Assembly: GCA_949825065.1 (NCBI GenBank)
Contig: OX463844.1
Location: 28,950,076-29,014,075 of the forward strand
Reading direction: 5' to 3'
Length of the DNA stretch: 64,000 bases
Origin: Odontocerum albicorne
Taxonomy: Eukaryota; Arthropoda; Insecta; Trichoptera; Odontoceridae
In this document: in pieces, positions 35,399 to 46,398 of the stretch
Layout of the letters: each line of letters starts with the position of its first letter
How positions within the stretch are numbered: the stretch's first letter is position 1
The notes under the pieces: model-generated
Seen by the model: only the letters and a program-made list of their open reading frames with translations
Databases searched by the model: none
What the model was told of the DNA's origin: nothing
Position numbers and translations under genes: made by a program

Positions 35399-36792
35399 TT
35401 TCTAGTAACATGGGTTTAATCAAGACAACAAACAGTATACATTAAATTTTACACTGTTTTTGTTGAAATTTTCAATATTTTCTATGTTTATTAAAGGTTT
35501 TGGATTAAACTTTGTGGAACTACACATTTGGAATATTTAACAATAAATTACTTTGTTATTTCCCTTATTTGTTTCTATCTCCTATTACGAGGCTTTTTTC
35601 CGGTGGAATTATCCCAATTTGCAATGAGAGCAGTGCTCTTATATTTTACTGGTGAGTCATATCACTTTACTATGGACCATCAACAACAAAAGCGTGTACC
35701 GAATATTTGCGACAAGATTTAAATTTTAAGAACTTAATCAAAATATTTTGTACAAATGATTCTTAGAATTCGATAATATTAATGCGAATGAAAAATATTT
35801 TAGAGGTGGATTAAAATTGTATAATTAGTAGAATAACTATTAACAATTTTCTATGAATTTAGTGAAGTATTGAGTAGATCAAAGTAAAAACCGTTAAAAC
35901 AGATTAAAAAAAACTAAAGAAATATACAAAAATACATAGAAAGTTAGAAGCCAAGGTTCACCATAATTGTAATGCTAATGATAATGATTTAAACAAGTAA
36001 AAAAGTGATTAAACCTTAAAAGTAGAAAAAATATTTAATTTTAACGTACGAAAACATCATCTTAGTTTAAAAAGAAGACGGTGGAAATACTTAGCTTTTT
36101 AAAACATTTTTTTCAAATTTCCGTCCTGGTTTCATTTTGGGTTAATTGAAAAACAAAACAAAAAAGGTAAATTAGGTCCACTAAACTTATTTACATCTTA
36201 ATATACATCATCTGTGGCATAGTATGTACGATGACAAAAAACTAGTTGAGTGCTTACTCCAGTGGTTCTAAATCAAAATGCTCGATTAATGGAGATAAAG
36301 ACAATGTTACCTTCTGGCCCACTAAATAATATGTCGGATTCACTAGTTCGGATATGTTGGAGGGAGATCATAAGAATGAAAAAAACGCCAAAATTATTTT
36401 GACTATTAATATTCTGATAGCGAGTGTATTAATTTTAGTTTATAAAACAAGGAGCATCTATTGTATGAAAGGTTTAATAATTTAACAAGGAAATCGATTG
36501 AAATAGACTTGACATCATTATTTTAAAATATATTTTTGAAGTTTAAGTGATGATTTTAAGAAATCTCCTTCTTGTTTTAAACATCAACTCTTCCTCCGCA
36601 GATTTAAGAGCCTGTCAATTTTAATTTAATCAAGTGCTTTTCATCTTTATAAGGGGTTCTCTTTTAAACTGAGGTAAAAAGCAAAAAAAATAAGTCCTGA
36701 AATAGAGAATATAACACATTATATTTCTCTTTTAAGCATAGAAATAGAATTCCAAAAGTGGTTTTAAATTGAAACTTAATAAATTAACTTAG
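35399..36792. other. AT-rich spacer
   Basis: No coding feature. A stretch at about 36,240-36,350 shares short words with 19,400-19,475 (TGGTTCTAAATC, TCGGAT) and may be a decayed repeat common to both. Confidence 0.4.
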
Positions 36793-37976
36793 TCATTTCG
36801 ATCTGTCAATTCATTCTTTGTTTACAAGCCATTTGAAGTTGACGTGTCAGTGTATTTTTTAACAATGGAAAAATCCGAATATCGTGCAGTGATTAAATTC
36901 TTTGTTTTGGAAGGTTTATCGGATACTGAGATCCATGCAAAGATGGTGAAAGTATTAAAGGAGTCTTCTCCTTCATTTCCAACCGTTCACCGATGGATTT
37001 TGGAGTTTAAGCGTGGCTGTACAAGCGTTGAAGACGATCCACGCTCAGGACGTCCAAAAAGTGCATCAACACCAGAAATCATAGCGAAAATACAGGATAT
37101 GGTTTTGGAAGATCATCGATCGACTGTGGATGTGATAGCTGACACCATAGGCATCTCACATAGAACAACATGGCATATTTTGGCTGAAGTTTTGGGTTTC
37201 AAAAAACTGTGTACACAATGGGTGCCGCATTTGCTAACAATGCAACAAAAACACGTTCGAATGCGACTTTCTGAGCAACATTTGGAGCAATTTCGAAAGG
37301 ATAAAAAGGATTTTCTGCGTCGATTCATCACTATGGATGAGACTTGGGTCTACCACCATGATCCTGAATCAAAACAAGAGGCTAAGGAGTGGTGTGAACC
37401 AGGCACTTTGGCTCCGAAGCGAGTTCGTGTCCAGAAATCGGCCAAGAAGGTGTTAGCGTCAGTTTTTTGGGATGCAAAAGGAATTTTATTGATAGATTAT
37501 CTCCAAACTGGTAAGACAATCTACTCTGATTATTATTGTGACCTTTTGGACCAGTTGTGAAAAAATTGTGAAAAAAGACCCGGTTTGCAGAAGAAAAAAA
37601 TCATTTTTCATCAAGACAATGCACCTGCTCACACAGCTCAAAAAACCATCGCGAAAATCAGTGAATTGGGGTACGAATTGTTGCAGCATCCACCCTATTC
37701 GCCAGATTTAGCTCCCTGTGACTTCTGACTGTTCTCACACCTCAAAAAATTCCTTCGTGGAAAGCATTTTTCATCAAACGAAGAGGTTATAGCCGTCGTA
37801 GAGGAGTATTTTGCAGGCCTTCCAGAAAGTCACTTCCGTGATGGGACAACAAAGTTGGAAGATCGTTGGACCAAGTGTATTGATCTTATGGGAGACTATA
37901 CTGAGCAATAAAAGTGATTTCCCCCAAAAAAAAATGTATTTCTATTTCCGCTTTCAAAACTTTTTGACTAACCTAG
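36793..37976 (+). mobile_element. Mariner element (lineage 2), 5'-truncated copy
   Basis: Similarity to the copy at 30,481-31,768 starts at TCATTTCGATCTGTCAATTC (36,793) and runs to the 3' end CGCTTTCAAAACTTTTTGAC, TAACCTAG at 37,976, followed by TA. The 5' terminal repeat and about 100 bases of leader are missing, so this copy could not be moved by transposase. Confidence 0.9.
36865..37911 (+). pseudogene. Mariner transposase pseudogene (lineage 2, copy 2)
   Basis: One continuous frame of 348 codons from ATG at 36,865 to TAA at 37,911, with two internal stops: TGA at 37,558-37,560 (also in copy 1) and TGA at 37,726-37,728 replacing the Trp of D-F-W-L-F. The rest is undamaged: MDETWVYHHDPES, FHQDNAPAH, SPDLAPCDF and the C-terminal GDYTEQ. 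DD34D spacing is kept. Upstream in-frame codons to 36,844 are not needed; the Met chosen aligns with copy 1. Confidence 0.94.
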
Positions 37977-37978
37977 TA

Positions 37979-38160
37979 TGTGTCAATCGTTTGACGACAT
38001 CCGTGGTCTACTTGGTGAGACACACGTTCCAACCCGGGGGTTGTGGGTCAGTCAAGGCATGTTTAACTTTTTTTTGGTTGATTGACAGTGATCGCCTAAT
38101 GACAGTAAGCCCACCAGGTTGTACTGTATACAACAAACGTTTACTACAATAAATGTGTAA
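37979..38160 (+). repeat. tRNA-derived SINE, family B, copy 2
   Basis: Starting just after the mariner end, GACGACATCCGTGGTCTACT then TGGTGAGACACACG forms the A-box half and GTGGGTCAGTCAAGG a degenerate B box. The tail TTTGGTTGATTGACAGTGAT, CGCCTAATGACAGTAAGCCC and GGTTGTACTGTATAC parallels 17,540-17,595. Confidence 0.7.
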
Positions 38161-38209
38161 ATATAGAATTTAATAGACATTGAAATTGAAATCCTTTGGG
38201 TCTATAATA

Positions 38210-38240
38210 TTAGGTCCTTACATATGAAATTGGCGTTTTG
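38210..38240 (+). repeat. Left terminal inverted repeat of the intact mariner
   Basis: 31 bp starting TTAGGTCC. It is the binding and cleavage site of the transposase and pairs with 39,465-39,495. Confidence 0.95.
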
Positions 38241-38397
38241 CCGTACTGGCAACTTTGATCTCAAATATCTTCTCTTTGGTTAGGAATATCAAATTCAAAT
38301 TTATACAGCTATTTACTCAAGTATTTGTGTTTCGAAAATTATAATTCATTTGTTTTTCCTCAATTGTTTTTTTTCTTTGCGTCACTCAGTTTACAAA

Positions 38398-39417
38398 ATG
38401 GAAAACTTGAAATATCGCGTTATTTACGAGTACGAGTTCCACCGTGGCACCAGTGCTGCAGAAACGGCTCGAAGGATTAATGATGTGTATGGCGACGGTG
38501 CCGCAAAAGAAAACACAGTGCGTTTTTGGTTCCAACGTTTTCGTTCTGGAAATTTCGACCTGCAAAACAAGCCCCGTGGACGGCCGGAGACCAAAGTTGA
38601 TAATGAAGAATTGAAGGCTATTGTGGAAGCGGATCCATCGCAAACCACGTCCGAGTTAGCTGCAGGCTGCGGTGTTAGTGATAAAACTGTTTTAATCCAC
38701 TTGAAGCAAATTGGGAAGGTGAAAAAGCTTGAAAGGTGGGTACCTCACGAATTGAGTGAAGCAAATCAACAAACGCGCGTTGACTGCTGCGTTGCATTAC
38801 TCAACCGGCACAATAATGAAGGGATTTTGAATCGAATCATTACCTGTGATGAAAAGTGGATCCTGTATGATAATCGGAAGCGCTCATCGCAATGGCTGAA
38901 CCCTGCCGAACCAGCCAAACCATGCCCCAAGCGAAAATTGACTCCAAAAAAGTTACTTGTGAGCGTTTGGTGGACTAGTGCTGGTGTCGTTCACTACAGC
39001 TTTCTTAAATCTGGCCAGACGATTACGGCAGATGTCTATTGTCAGCAACTGCAAACCATGATGGAAAAGCTAGCTGCTAAACAACCGAGGCTGGTTAATC
39101 GCTCTAGGCCACTGCTGCTTCATGATAACGCTAGACCACACACTGCACAACAGACGGCTACCAAATTAGAAGAGCTTCAATTGGAATGTCTAAGACATCC
39201 ACCGTACTCTCCGGACCTTGCCCCGACAGATTACTATTTTTTTCGAAATTTGGATAACTTCTTGCAAGGGAAAAAATTCAACTCCGATGGGGCAGTCCAA
39301 ACCGACTTCAAAGATTTTATTGATTCCCGTCCGAATGGTTTTTTTAGTAAAGGGATCGATGAACTACCTATGAGATGGCAAAAGTGCATAGATAGCAATG
39401 GTACATACTTTGATTAA
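38398..39417 (+). CDS. Mariner transposase, intact
   Basis: A 339-residue DD34D transposase, which binds the terminal repeats, excises the element and inserts it at TA. The start is the ATG at 38,398 (MENLKYRVIYEYEFHRG); upstream in-frame codons to 38,350 have no ATG. Residues 1-55 form the first helix-turn-helix; GRPE (61-64) is the linker motif; a second helix-turn-helix covers about 68-108. WVPHEL is at 114-119. Catalytic residues are D151 (ITCDEKWILYDN), D243 (LLHDNARPH) and D278 (YSPDLAPTDYYFF), with exactly 34 residues between the last two. The length matches the family and there are no stops or shifts. It resembles the group that gave rise to the SETMAR transposase domain, but keeps the third Asp. 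A short AT-rich 3' UTR follows. Whether it is expressed cannot be judged from sequence. Confidence 0.97.
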   Translation: MENLKYRVIYEYEFHRGTSAAETARRINDVYGDGAAKENTVRFWFQRFRSGNFDLQNKPRGRPETKVDNEELKAIVEADPSQTTSELAAGCGVSDKTVLIHLKQIGKVKKLERWVPHELSEANQQTRVDCCVALLNRHNNEGILNRIITCDEKWILYDNRKRSSQWLNPAEPAKPCPKRKLTPKKLLVSVWWTSAGVVHYSFLKSGQTITADVYCQQLQTMMEKLAAKQPRLVNRSRPLLLHDNARPHTAQQTATKLEELQLECLRHPPYSPDLAPTDYYFFRNLDNFLQGKKFNSDGAVQTDFKDFIDSRPNGFFSKGIDELPMRWQKCIDSNGTYFD

Positions 39418-39464
39418 ATAAATATATTATATTAAAAAAAAATCAACTTTATGTTCCTCCCAAA

Positions 39465-39495
39465 CAAAACGCTAATTTCATATGTAAGGACCTAA
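39465..39495 (-). repeat. Right terminal inverted repeat of the intact mariner
   Basis: Reverse complement starts TTAGGTCCTTACATATGAAA and matches the left repeat except at one base. Confidence 0.95.
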
Positions 39496-39599
39496 TATAA
39501 TCACTTGTTTCTTTAGATATAGTACGTATGTTTGTATATGAAGCTTGAGTTGAGCTGAAATAAAGTTTAAAATCTTCCACAGTGAAAATATTTTACATA

Positions 39600-40250
39600 A
39601 GATTTGATCAATTTATCAAAATCATCATCATCTACACACCATATCCCTATTTAGGTACCAGAGTACGGATTTTCCCTTTTTTCTATCTTGGTACACCTTT
39701 ATCACTTCTGTCACGTTCAAACACCTCGCCATGAATACTTTCCTCCTTTAAATGCGTTGACTATTCCTTCTCTCAGGAATTGATTTATTGAGACATGCAA
39801 CGTTTTTCTAGATCATTCTAAATTTGTTGTACTCTTAAGACTGTTGATACATACGTTATATGGTTTTTTTAAATCTTAAATAATTCATTCTTTCCACGTT
39901 GCCAAGACATCTCAATGCTTTTTTCTTCATCTTAATCACTGCATCTTATTTTAATCAGGATGCTTTTCTAATGTTCTCATTTCTTATTCTGTCGTTCATT
40001 ATCATCTACACATTTTACTCAAAGCTCTGATTTCTACTTATATTATTTTAACTTCATCACTTTTTTGCCACGTCCAAATTTAGCATGCAAATCCTCATGT
40101 TGGGACAAAAATTTCATTTTATTAAATTCTTTTGAAATGCTCTGGTCGGTTAAGGTATTGTGTAACTTACAATTCACTCTTTTACTTGCCGTAACTCTCC
40201 TTTCAGTATTAGATGCCATAATAGTCGTCCAATGTGAACTTGCATTCAAG
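39600..40250 (-). pseudogene. Non-LTR retrotransposon RT C-terminal remnant
   Basis: The minus strand at 39,620-39,730 reads CLNVTEVIKVYQDRKKGKSV then LWYLNRDMVC, the C-terminal block of the family also seen at 5.7 and 23.1 kb. Upstream, at 40,150-40,250, ERRVTASKRVNCKLHNTL parallels the K-x-V-x-x-x-V-R-L-x-V-H-N-x-V segment that precedes the LMYGSE motif. The middle is decayed, with stops. The order of blocks is that of one 5'-truncated element. Confidence 0.75.
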
Positions 40251-41716
40251 ATATTTTTTTATGAAAATAGGAAAAATAATCAAAAAGTTTAGCAGTACTT
40301 AGTTTTAATCTAAATAAATAAAATGTAACACGCATCTTAAAACTGACTTACATACTAATAATAAATAAGATTTATCAAAAAAAAATCCCTTTAAAAGTAC
40401 TCTGCAATATCTTTTTAACTAATGATAATCATACTTGTTCTTTGATAAATATTACTAGTTACAGACATCCAACACATTTTTGTAGAAGAGTCTCTCACGA
40501 CATAAATCTCTTAGGCCCTATCAATATATCATGTAATCAATAGTACGTTCGAAGATTTTAAACTAAAAAAGTTTAGTTTTTGTTAAATCGATACAGCAAT
40601 GAGCTTGCCAAAAAATATTTAGGCAATATTTTAAAGCTTAATATAGACTGGTCAGATAAAGCAAATTGCTTGAGATGTTGCGAAAAAAGCTCAAACTATA
40701 TAATTTCTGAATGAAGACAATTTAACAAGCAGGAGAGAAATGCACTAAAGATAACGAATAATTTTGAACCATCCTGAAATTGTCGTGGTTTTCATTTGTA
40801 AAAATCGATGTAATTTGTCGTCTATGGCAAATATTTTTAACTAAGAATCAAAAGTTAGTAAGTACCAAATATATACGAGTACATTTCAAATGTTTCTTTC
40901 GTCTTTTGTTTTTGTTAACATTGAAAGCTTATTGGTGAATTCAAAGGAATTCAAATTCATTCCAAAATTTGTTTAATTAAAAAATATAAAAAAAATTGTA
41001 CTTATTTTAAAGTTTTTTTTTCATAATTTGTATGATACCTTTCAAAACACATTCGAATTGAAATATTGAGAAGCGTGACTGAGAGACAACATTGTCTTCG
41101 GCATCGTTAATTGAGCCTTCGGGTTCAGAACCATTGGAATAGACACGAAATTAGCAGTTCACCATATCACGTATTGGCAAAACTATCTCACGTAAACAGG
41201 GAACACCGCTGAAATGCGAAAAACGTGTGCAAGTATTGTTGCCAGACAAAGTCTTTTATCAAACTGAGACCTGTTTTTATATTTTTTTGTACAAGTGATG
41301 GATAGCTTGTTCGGAGTTTCGGTCCGATGGTAGGACACCTTACTCCTTCATCGGATAAGTTCTGACTGTTAAGATATTTATTGGAAATTTTTGGATCTTT
41401 TTGGGAATCGGGAAAGGATAGGTTTGTGGTAATTGTTTTGATTTTATGAATGATTATGAGAAATTATAAACGATTAAATACATATATAAATATGATGATA
41501 TATACATAATATTAAATACAAATATACATAAATTTGTGTCGTCACACACTGTTTTATATTGAATGGGGGAAAAAAAAAATGAAAAAATGAATTGTGAATA
41601 AATTATAAGAATGAATATAGTATATGTAGATAAGTAAATGAGTGGGGAAATGTGTGTGACTTTTATAAATATATTAAGGTGTGGAAATGTTTATTGAAGG
41701 TGAGAAATGCGGTTGC
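40251..41716. other. AT-rich spacer
   Basis: No coding feature. The 3' UTR of the Jockey-clade fragment to the right probably covers part of 41,450-41,716; its tail could not be located. Confidence 0.45.
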
Positions 41717-42675
41717 CTATGGGGGTAAACTGTCTGCCGGAGGAATTATCGATGATGGGGTGTTCAGAGTGACAATCGGGGGGTCATTTGGGGGGATGAT
41801 TAGAGTTAAAGAGGGGGGGGGGGGGGTCGGGGGGATGTTTCGCAATATTGATTTCGGACGAGTGTGTCTGTAACTGGTGTTCGCGTTGTAGTTATCTAAG
41901 GCTTTTATGACTGGGTTGGGATGACGGGATATAGAGCTGTAGAACCTTTCGGCCAGAGCGCGCATATGTTCGGGGATAGTATGTAGTTTGGTATCTGCGT
42001 GGAGTCTTGAATTACGGACGATGTAGGGTGCTTTTAAAATTATGCGGAGGGCTTTGTTTTGAATGATCTGAATGTGATGTAGCGTTGTTTTCTTCGCGTG
42101 GCCCCAGACCGGAAGGGCGTATGTCAGTTGCGGTCTGACGATCGCTTTATATAGGTGGAGTTTAGTGCGCGTGCTAAGTTTGCTGTATTTACTGATCAAG
42201 GGAAATAATGATTTGAGTGTTCCGTGAGCTTTTGATTTGATATTGAGGGCGTGTTTATGCCACGAGAGTCTACTGTCTAATGTGAGGCCTAGGTATTTTA
42301 CGTGTTTTGACCATGGGACGCTCTGGCCGAAGAGTTTAAGAGTTCTGATGGGTTTGATGTATCTGCGTGAGAAGCGGACTGCTGTGCTTTTGGTGGGATT
42401 TATTTTGATCTTCCATTTGGTGCACCAGTGCTCCAGAATGGGAATGAAGTCTTGCAGTCTGTTGTGGGATACGGACTCATATTTCGATGAAGGGAGAAAG
42501 GCTGTGTCGTCAGCGTATTGCACGGTGATACAATGTGTACGTGAAAATTGGGGCATATCGCTCGTGTATATGTTATACAGGATAGGGGACAACAGTGCAC
42601 CTTGGGGCACACCTGCCAGAATGGGGCGAGGGGATGAGTTTATACCGTCTATTTTGACGGAATAGGAGCGATTTT
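41717..42675 (-). pseudogene. 5'-truncated Jockey-clade ORF2 fragment
   Basis: The frame enters near 42,675 with NRSYSVKIDG (the RT block before GVPQG) and continues uninterrupted for about 315 codons to a stop at 41,717. It contains ILAGVPQGALLSPILYNIY, the catalytic box VQYADDTAFL, VKYLGLTLDSRLSW, VRPQLTYALPVWG and ALRIILKAPYIVRN, in the order typical of Jockey-clade enzymes. The C-terminus is Pro-rich, encoded by C runs (plus-strand G runs). Endonuclease and the first half of RT are missing; a stop codon lies just upstream of the break. The 5' truncation is the usual result of incomplete reverse transcription. It is a different lineage from the 24-29 kb element. The remaining frame is intact, so the insertion is fairly young. 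Confidence 0.93.
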
Positions 42676-42694
42676 ATATTTTTTTGTTTGGATA

Positions 42695-42765
42695 TTGTCA
42701 CAAATCAAACCCAAACACCTTGATAGAAGTCAACCATCTTACTAAATAGGCCGCATAGGTTGTCA
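42695..42765 (-). repeat. Degenerate tRNA-like SINE head
   Basis: On the minus strand GCGGCCTATTTAGTAAGATG, GTTGACTTCTATCAAGG and GGGTTTGATTTGTG lie in tRNA A-box, anticodon-arm and B-box order. It abuts the truncated end of the Jockey fragment. Confidence 0.5.
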
Positions 42766-42769
42766 ATAA

Positions 42770-45059
42770 TACTGAAATTTACAAAGTATAATTTGTTATG
42801 GATTTTTATAAATCGAACATGAAAACAATTAAAAAGGGGGTTAATGATGTCGTCATAATGACTGAAACTCGTAAAATATTTAAGAAAAACTATTGAAAAG
42901 ATTGAAAGGTTTTTTCATTATATTTTATTATTTATGACAACGCTAATTCCAAATTCTTGAAATGTGGACTTAACAAATATTGGCGGTAACTTCACGATAT
43001 AACGTCGGCCGGTATTATTTGGCGGGGAAAATATCGCCGGATTGTTTATGTCCATGTAACGACCATTTTAAAACTGCATCATTAAAGCTACGAACGAGCT
43101 CTTGCAGCGGATTTAAATCTGATATGAACGATATATGAGTCCACAGAAATATTCAGCTATTGCTGAAGCAGTTATTTGTTGAGTATAGATGGTAAAAATG
43201 TATCAACTATATGTACCCAGATAAACATGAAATTTATGCGGAAGAGAAACAGTTTTTTTATATTCAGGGTTGAAACTACTTACATTGTTTTATTATGATG
43301 ATGATATTAATTAAAGGTTTAGTAAAAGTGGTTGTTATGATATTAAGGTTAAGTAAAAGTCGTTAGTTGATGCTAGTTCACAACAATTTATTATCAAAAA
43401 AGTTTTATGAGAGATAAACGTGGTCGTGGAAAAAAATTGAAAGGAACCAAATAAATGCTTGAAAAATACGTTTACTGAGAAAAGTACATGGGAAGGCAAT
43501 TTATGACGTGATTAGGGTTAAGTTTTAAGAATGCCGTTTGTAAGTTGGCCAAAAACAGTAGTGTTTTAACACCCACTAAACAATTAACGAATCGAACGCT
43601 CATCAAACACCAACAATGGAATTTGTTAAGAGATGGGCATTTGCTTTATTTAATATCTAGTGAAGTCTCTAGTGGGGGATAGAAAAATGCAGCACAAACG
43701 GATTGCATAAAGACTATCGACGGGAATCTGAATGGGTTCGGCTGGTGTACTAGTTATCAGCATACAGGTGCTTGGAAGCTGATCCTAAAGTCAGCCCTTA
43801 ATATCGATTGTATGTCGTGCGACAATAGGTAGATAGGTCTATTATATGATTTTCTTCCCATATTGTTTAAATGAGTCTTAGGTTTCTGAGAATTGGTTTC
43901 AATGCATTTATTTAGCACTACCACCTTACTGCAAATTGCCCTGGAAATCTCTAAACAGGATCCAAACAGGAGTTCCTCAGTCTAGAACCATGAACAGCGT
44001 GATCAAATGGGGAACATTACGTGATGGATCGGCTCTCTGTATCTGTTGCAATGGACAGTCCTTGCGAAACCTGCCGCAGTGCCTGAATAGTCCGATTTAT
44101 TATACCGAAGAGGACTTGATTTGTAGAACACCCAGTGCTAACTAGGTGATAGAATTCTGTATCGAAATAATTTAGTAGCTCTGTCACAATCAGAGTTATA
44201 AGAAGGTATTCATAATAAAAAAATGCTTAAAAAAATAATTTAACTGAACTAAAAAAATAATGTTGTTGGCTGGAAAAGATTTTGGCTGTAATTAAACGTT
44301 TAATTTTGAGAGTAATTTGCATTTTATTGCGTCTACACTGGTTAATTTCGATGGTGCATCCATCTTTTCAGGCCGATCAGGGTGAAGCCATAAATAAGGG
44401 TTTAAATCCGCGCTCCGCTAGTCGGACTGTACATTTAAAACTGTAATGAATAGACGTATATCTTGGGTACAGCCGAAATCAAGGAAACGTTCAACACATG
44501 ATCGATTTATTCATGTTTTATCATTTGCGTCGAAAAATTCAGCAAATATTCAGTTACTTTGATGCCTGGTAGTCACAGCTTAGTTACATAGCTAATAAAT
44601 AATTTTAATACTTTTATTAAGTTTTTTACTTAAAAAGTACATATGGAATAATCCATGCGAAATGATGAGTTATTATAGTTCCAATGATTTACCTTTATTT
44701 TAACCTCACCTAATCTTCATTAATTATTATAAATAAAACAATGCAAACACGTGTGTTAACCGACGAATCAGATATCTGGATACTTATAATACCTTTGAGA
44801 GAAATATTCTTCGCTGAAAATTTGGTTAAATTTATGACAACGCTTCTTGAAGATAGAGGTTTAATAAATTGCTCATCATCACATATAGCAAAGCTAGCGG
44901 AATAAAACTTATAGAAGTTTTAGACTGCATTCACTGTAAAATACTTACACAACATTCAGGATACTGATGTAAAAGTATTCCGTAAGAAAAAAGACAAAAG
45001 CTGAGATGTCTGGCTAGTGGGATATAAGACTGCCACACACTGGGTATTATTAATTGTTG
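42770..45059. other. Spacer, mostly AT-rich
   Basis: No confident element. An open frame at 43,936-44,145 (69 codons, CICCNGQSLRNLPQC) is GC-richer but matches no family known to me. A fragment near 44,265 (TTGTTGGCTGGAAAAGATTT) resembles the SINE tail. Confidence 0.35.
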
Positions 45060-45310
45060 GAGGGATAATGCTGAGAGAGAAAGAAGTGGCAGATAATTCT
45101 GAAGGCTGTCAAGATCCATGCTGGGTTATAGAGATGATGATTGTTACAATGCCTCATTTGCTCCCCAGAAATACAAAAAGTTTGTTATATAAAATTATTA
45201 TTAGACCAGTGTTGTACACATCAGTCACCTGATGAATTTAAAAGCGGAACGAAGATGTTTTTGATAGTTTTGAAAGAAAAGTTATCTAATATTTTTCTCT
45301 TAGATTATTG
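45060..45310 (+). pseudogene. Non-LTR retrotransposon RT remnant
   Basis: The plus strand reads LLPRNTKSLLYKIIIRPVLY near 45,157-45,220, the T-K-x-x-L-Y-K-x-L-I-R-P-V-L-x-Y-x-S-E-T motif that follows the RT domain. After stops comes DVFDSFERKVI near 45,255-45,290, matching the F-E-R-K-x-L-R-x-I segment. This subfamily differs from the MDEA-type copies. Confidence 0.8.
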
Positions 45311-45384
45311 AATAAAACGATAAACGGATGACTCGATAAGTATGTATTTATTTCATATACTAAATATTGTGAAATTTTGTCTAT

Positions 45385-45475
45385 TTTTTCAACTTTTATC
45401 TGTTTGGTTGGAAATAATTGCCACCTGGCAATAAGTTGCTCAGTTTGTACTAAGTGCAAATAAATAAAGTAAATA
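45385..45475 (+). repeat. SINE/LINE 3' tail fragment
   Basis: TTGGTTGGAAATAATTGCC, ACCTGGCAATAAGTTGCTC and an AAATAAATAAAG tail match the family-B tail. No tRNA head precedes it, so it may be a truncated SINE or the end of the partner LINE. Confidence 0.65.
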
Positions 45476-46398
45476 CAAAAATATCAATCGATGACTAAAT
45501 TATTGTTAACTCCAACATTTAAAATAAAAATCATATTAAGGGACAAATTTAACATTGCTTTTTTAAAGCTAAATAATTCATTGATCGGATTTCGAAAAAT
45601 TAAATGTAAAATGGGATTTTTACTTGGTTTTCTTATCTTTCGAATCAGGTTCAAGTCCTGCAGTAAAACGATAATAACTTTTTTTTACTGTAGAACCCGA
45701 CGTTTACTGGAGAACATTTCCAAGACCATCGAAGTCTTAATGTATAGAGAAGGAAGAATCTGACTATTAAATTTTCTTGACTAGTTCCTTAGAAAATAAA
45801 TTGAGAAATACAATTTATTACATAAAAAATCTCGAAACATAACACAAGATTCAAAATTCAGTATTTGGGGAGAAATTTATTATATTGACGAATTAAAAAA
45901 TGTTTTTTTTTTTGAGACAATTACATTTAACATTCATTTCAATTTCTTTGTTTGTGATTTATATTTAAAACTAGCGGTCAAAGCTGGTTGAATATTGCAT
46001 TTGACACGATACGTGTAACTCCTGGTTGGTTGAAAGAGATGGTTGAAGGATAATTAACAAGGCGATTGTACCTTTATGCAATGAAGTCCCAAATAAAAAA
46101 AAATGTTTTTTTTTGTACTTCCAATACGCTAACATTTAACTCATATTTTATCGTATTTTAGTATAAATATTTTGATTTCGAAATTTAAAGCGAGATGGTA
46201 TCTCTGTTAATTTATTTCACACTTGAAAAGGTTCATTTTACCGTTTATACAATATTTAATTAATTACTTTCCATGATTTTATTTAAATATTTTTTTTCCT
46301 ATTATAAATATTTTAATTCTTGAGTCATAGTATATACATATTAAATACTTTTGATTAGGGTTTGCACTCCTTACAGTGTTTACACAATTTCCCTTTTT

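Larger units (their letters stand above)
38210..39495 (+). mobile_element. Intact mariner element (lineage 3, cecropia-like)
   Basis: 1,286 bp bounded by inverted repeats that begin TTAGGTCCTTACATATGAAA at both ends and match over about 31 bp with one difference (GGCG left, AGCG right). TA duplications lie at 38,208-38,209 and 39,496-39,497. The single ORF fills most of the element. Terminal bases and ORF type are like the cecropia group of mariners. This is the only element in the window with both ends and its gene undamaged. Confidence 0.97.
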
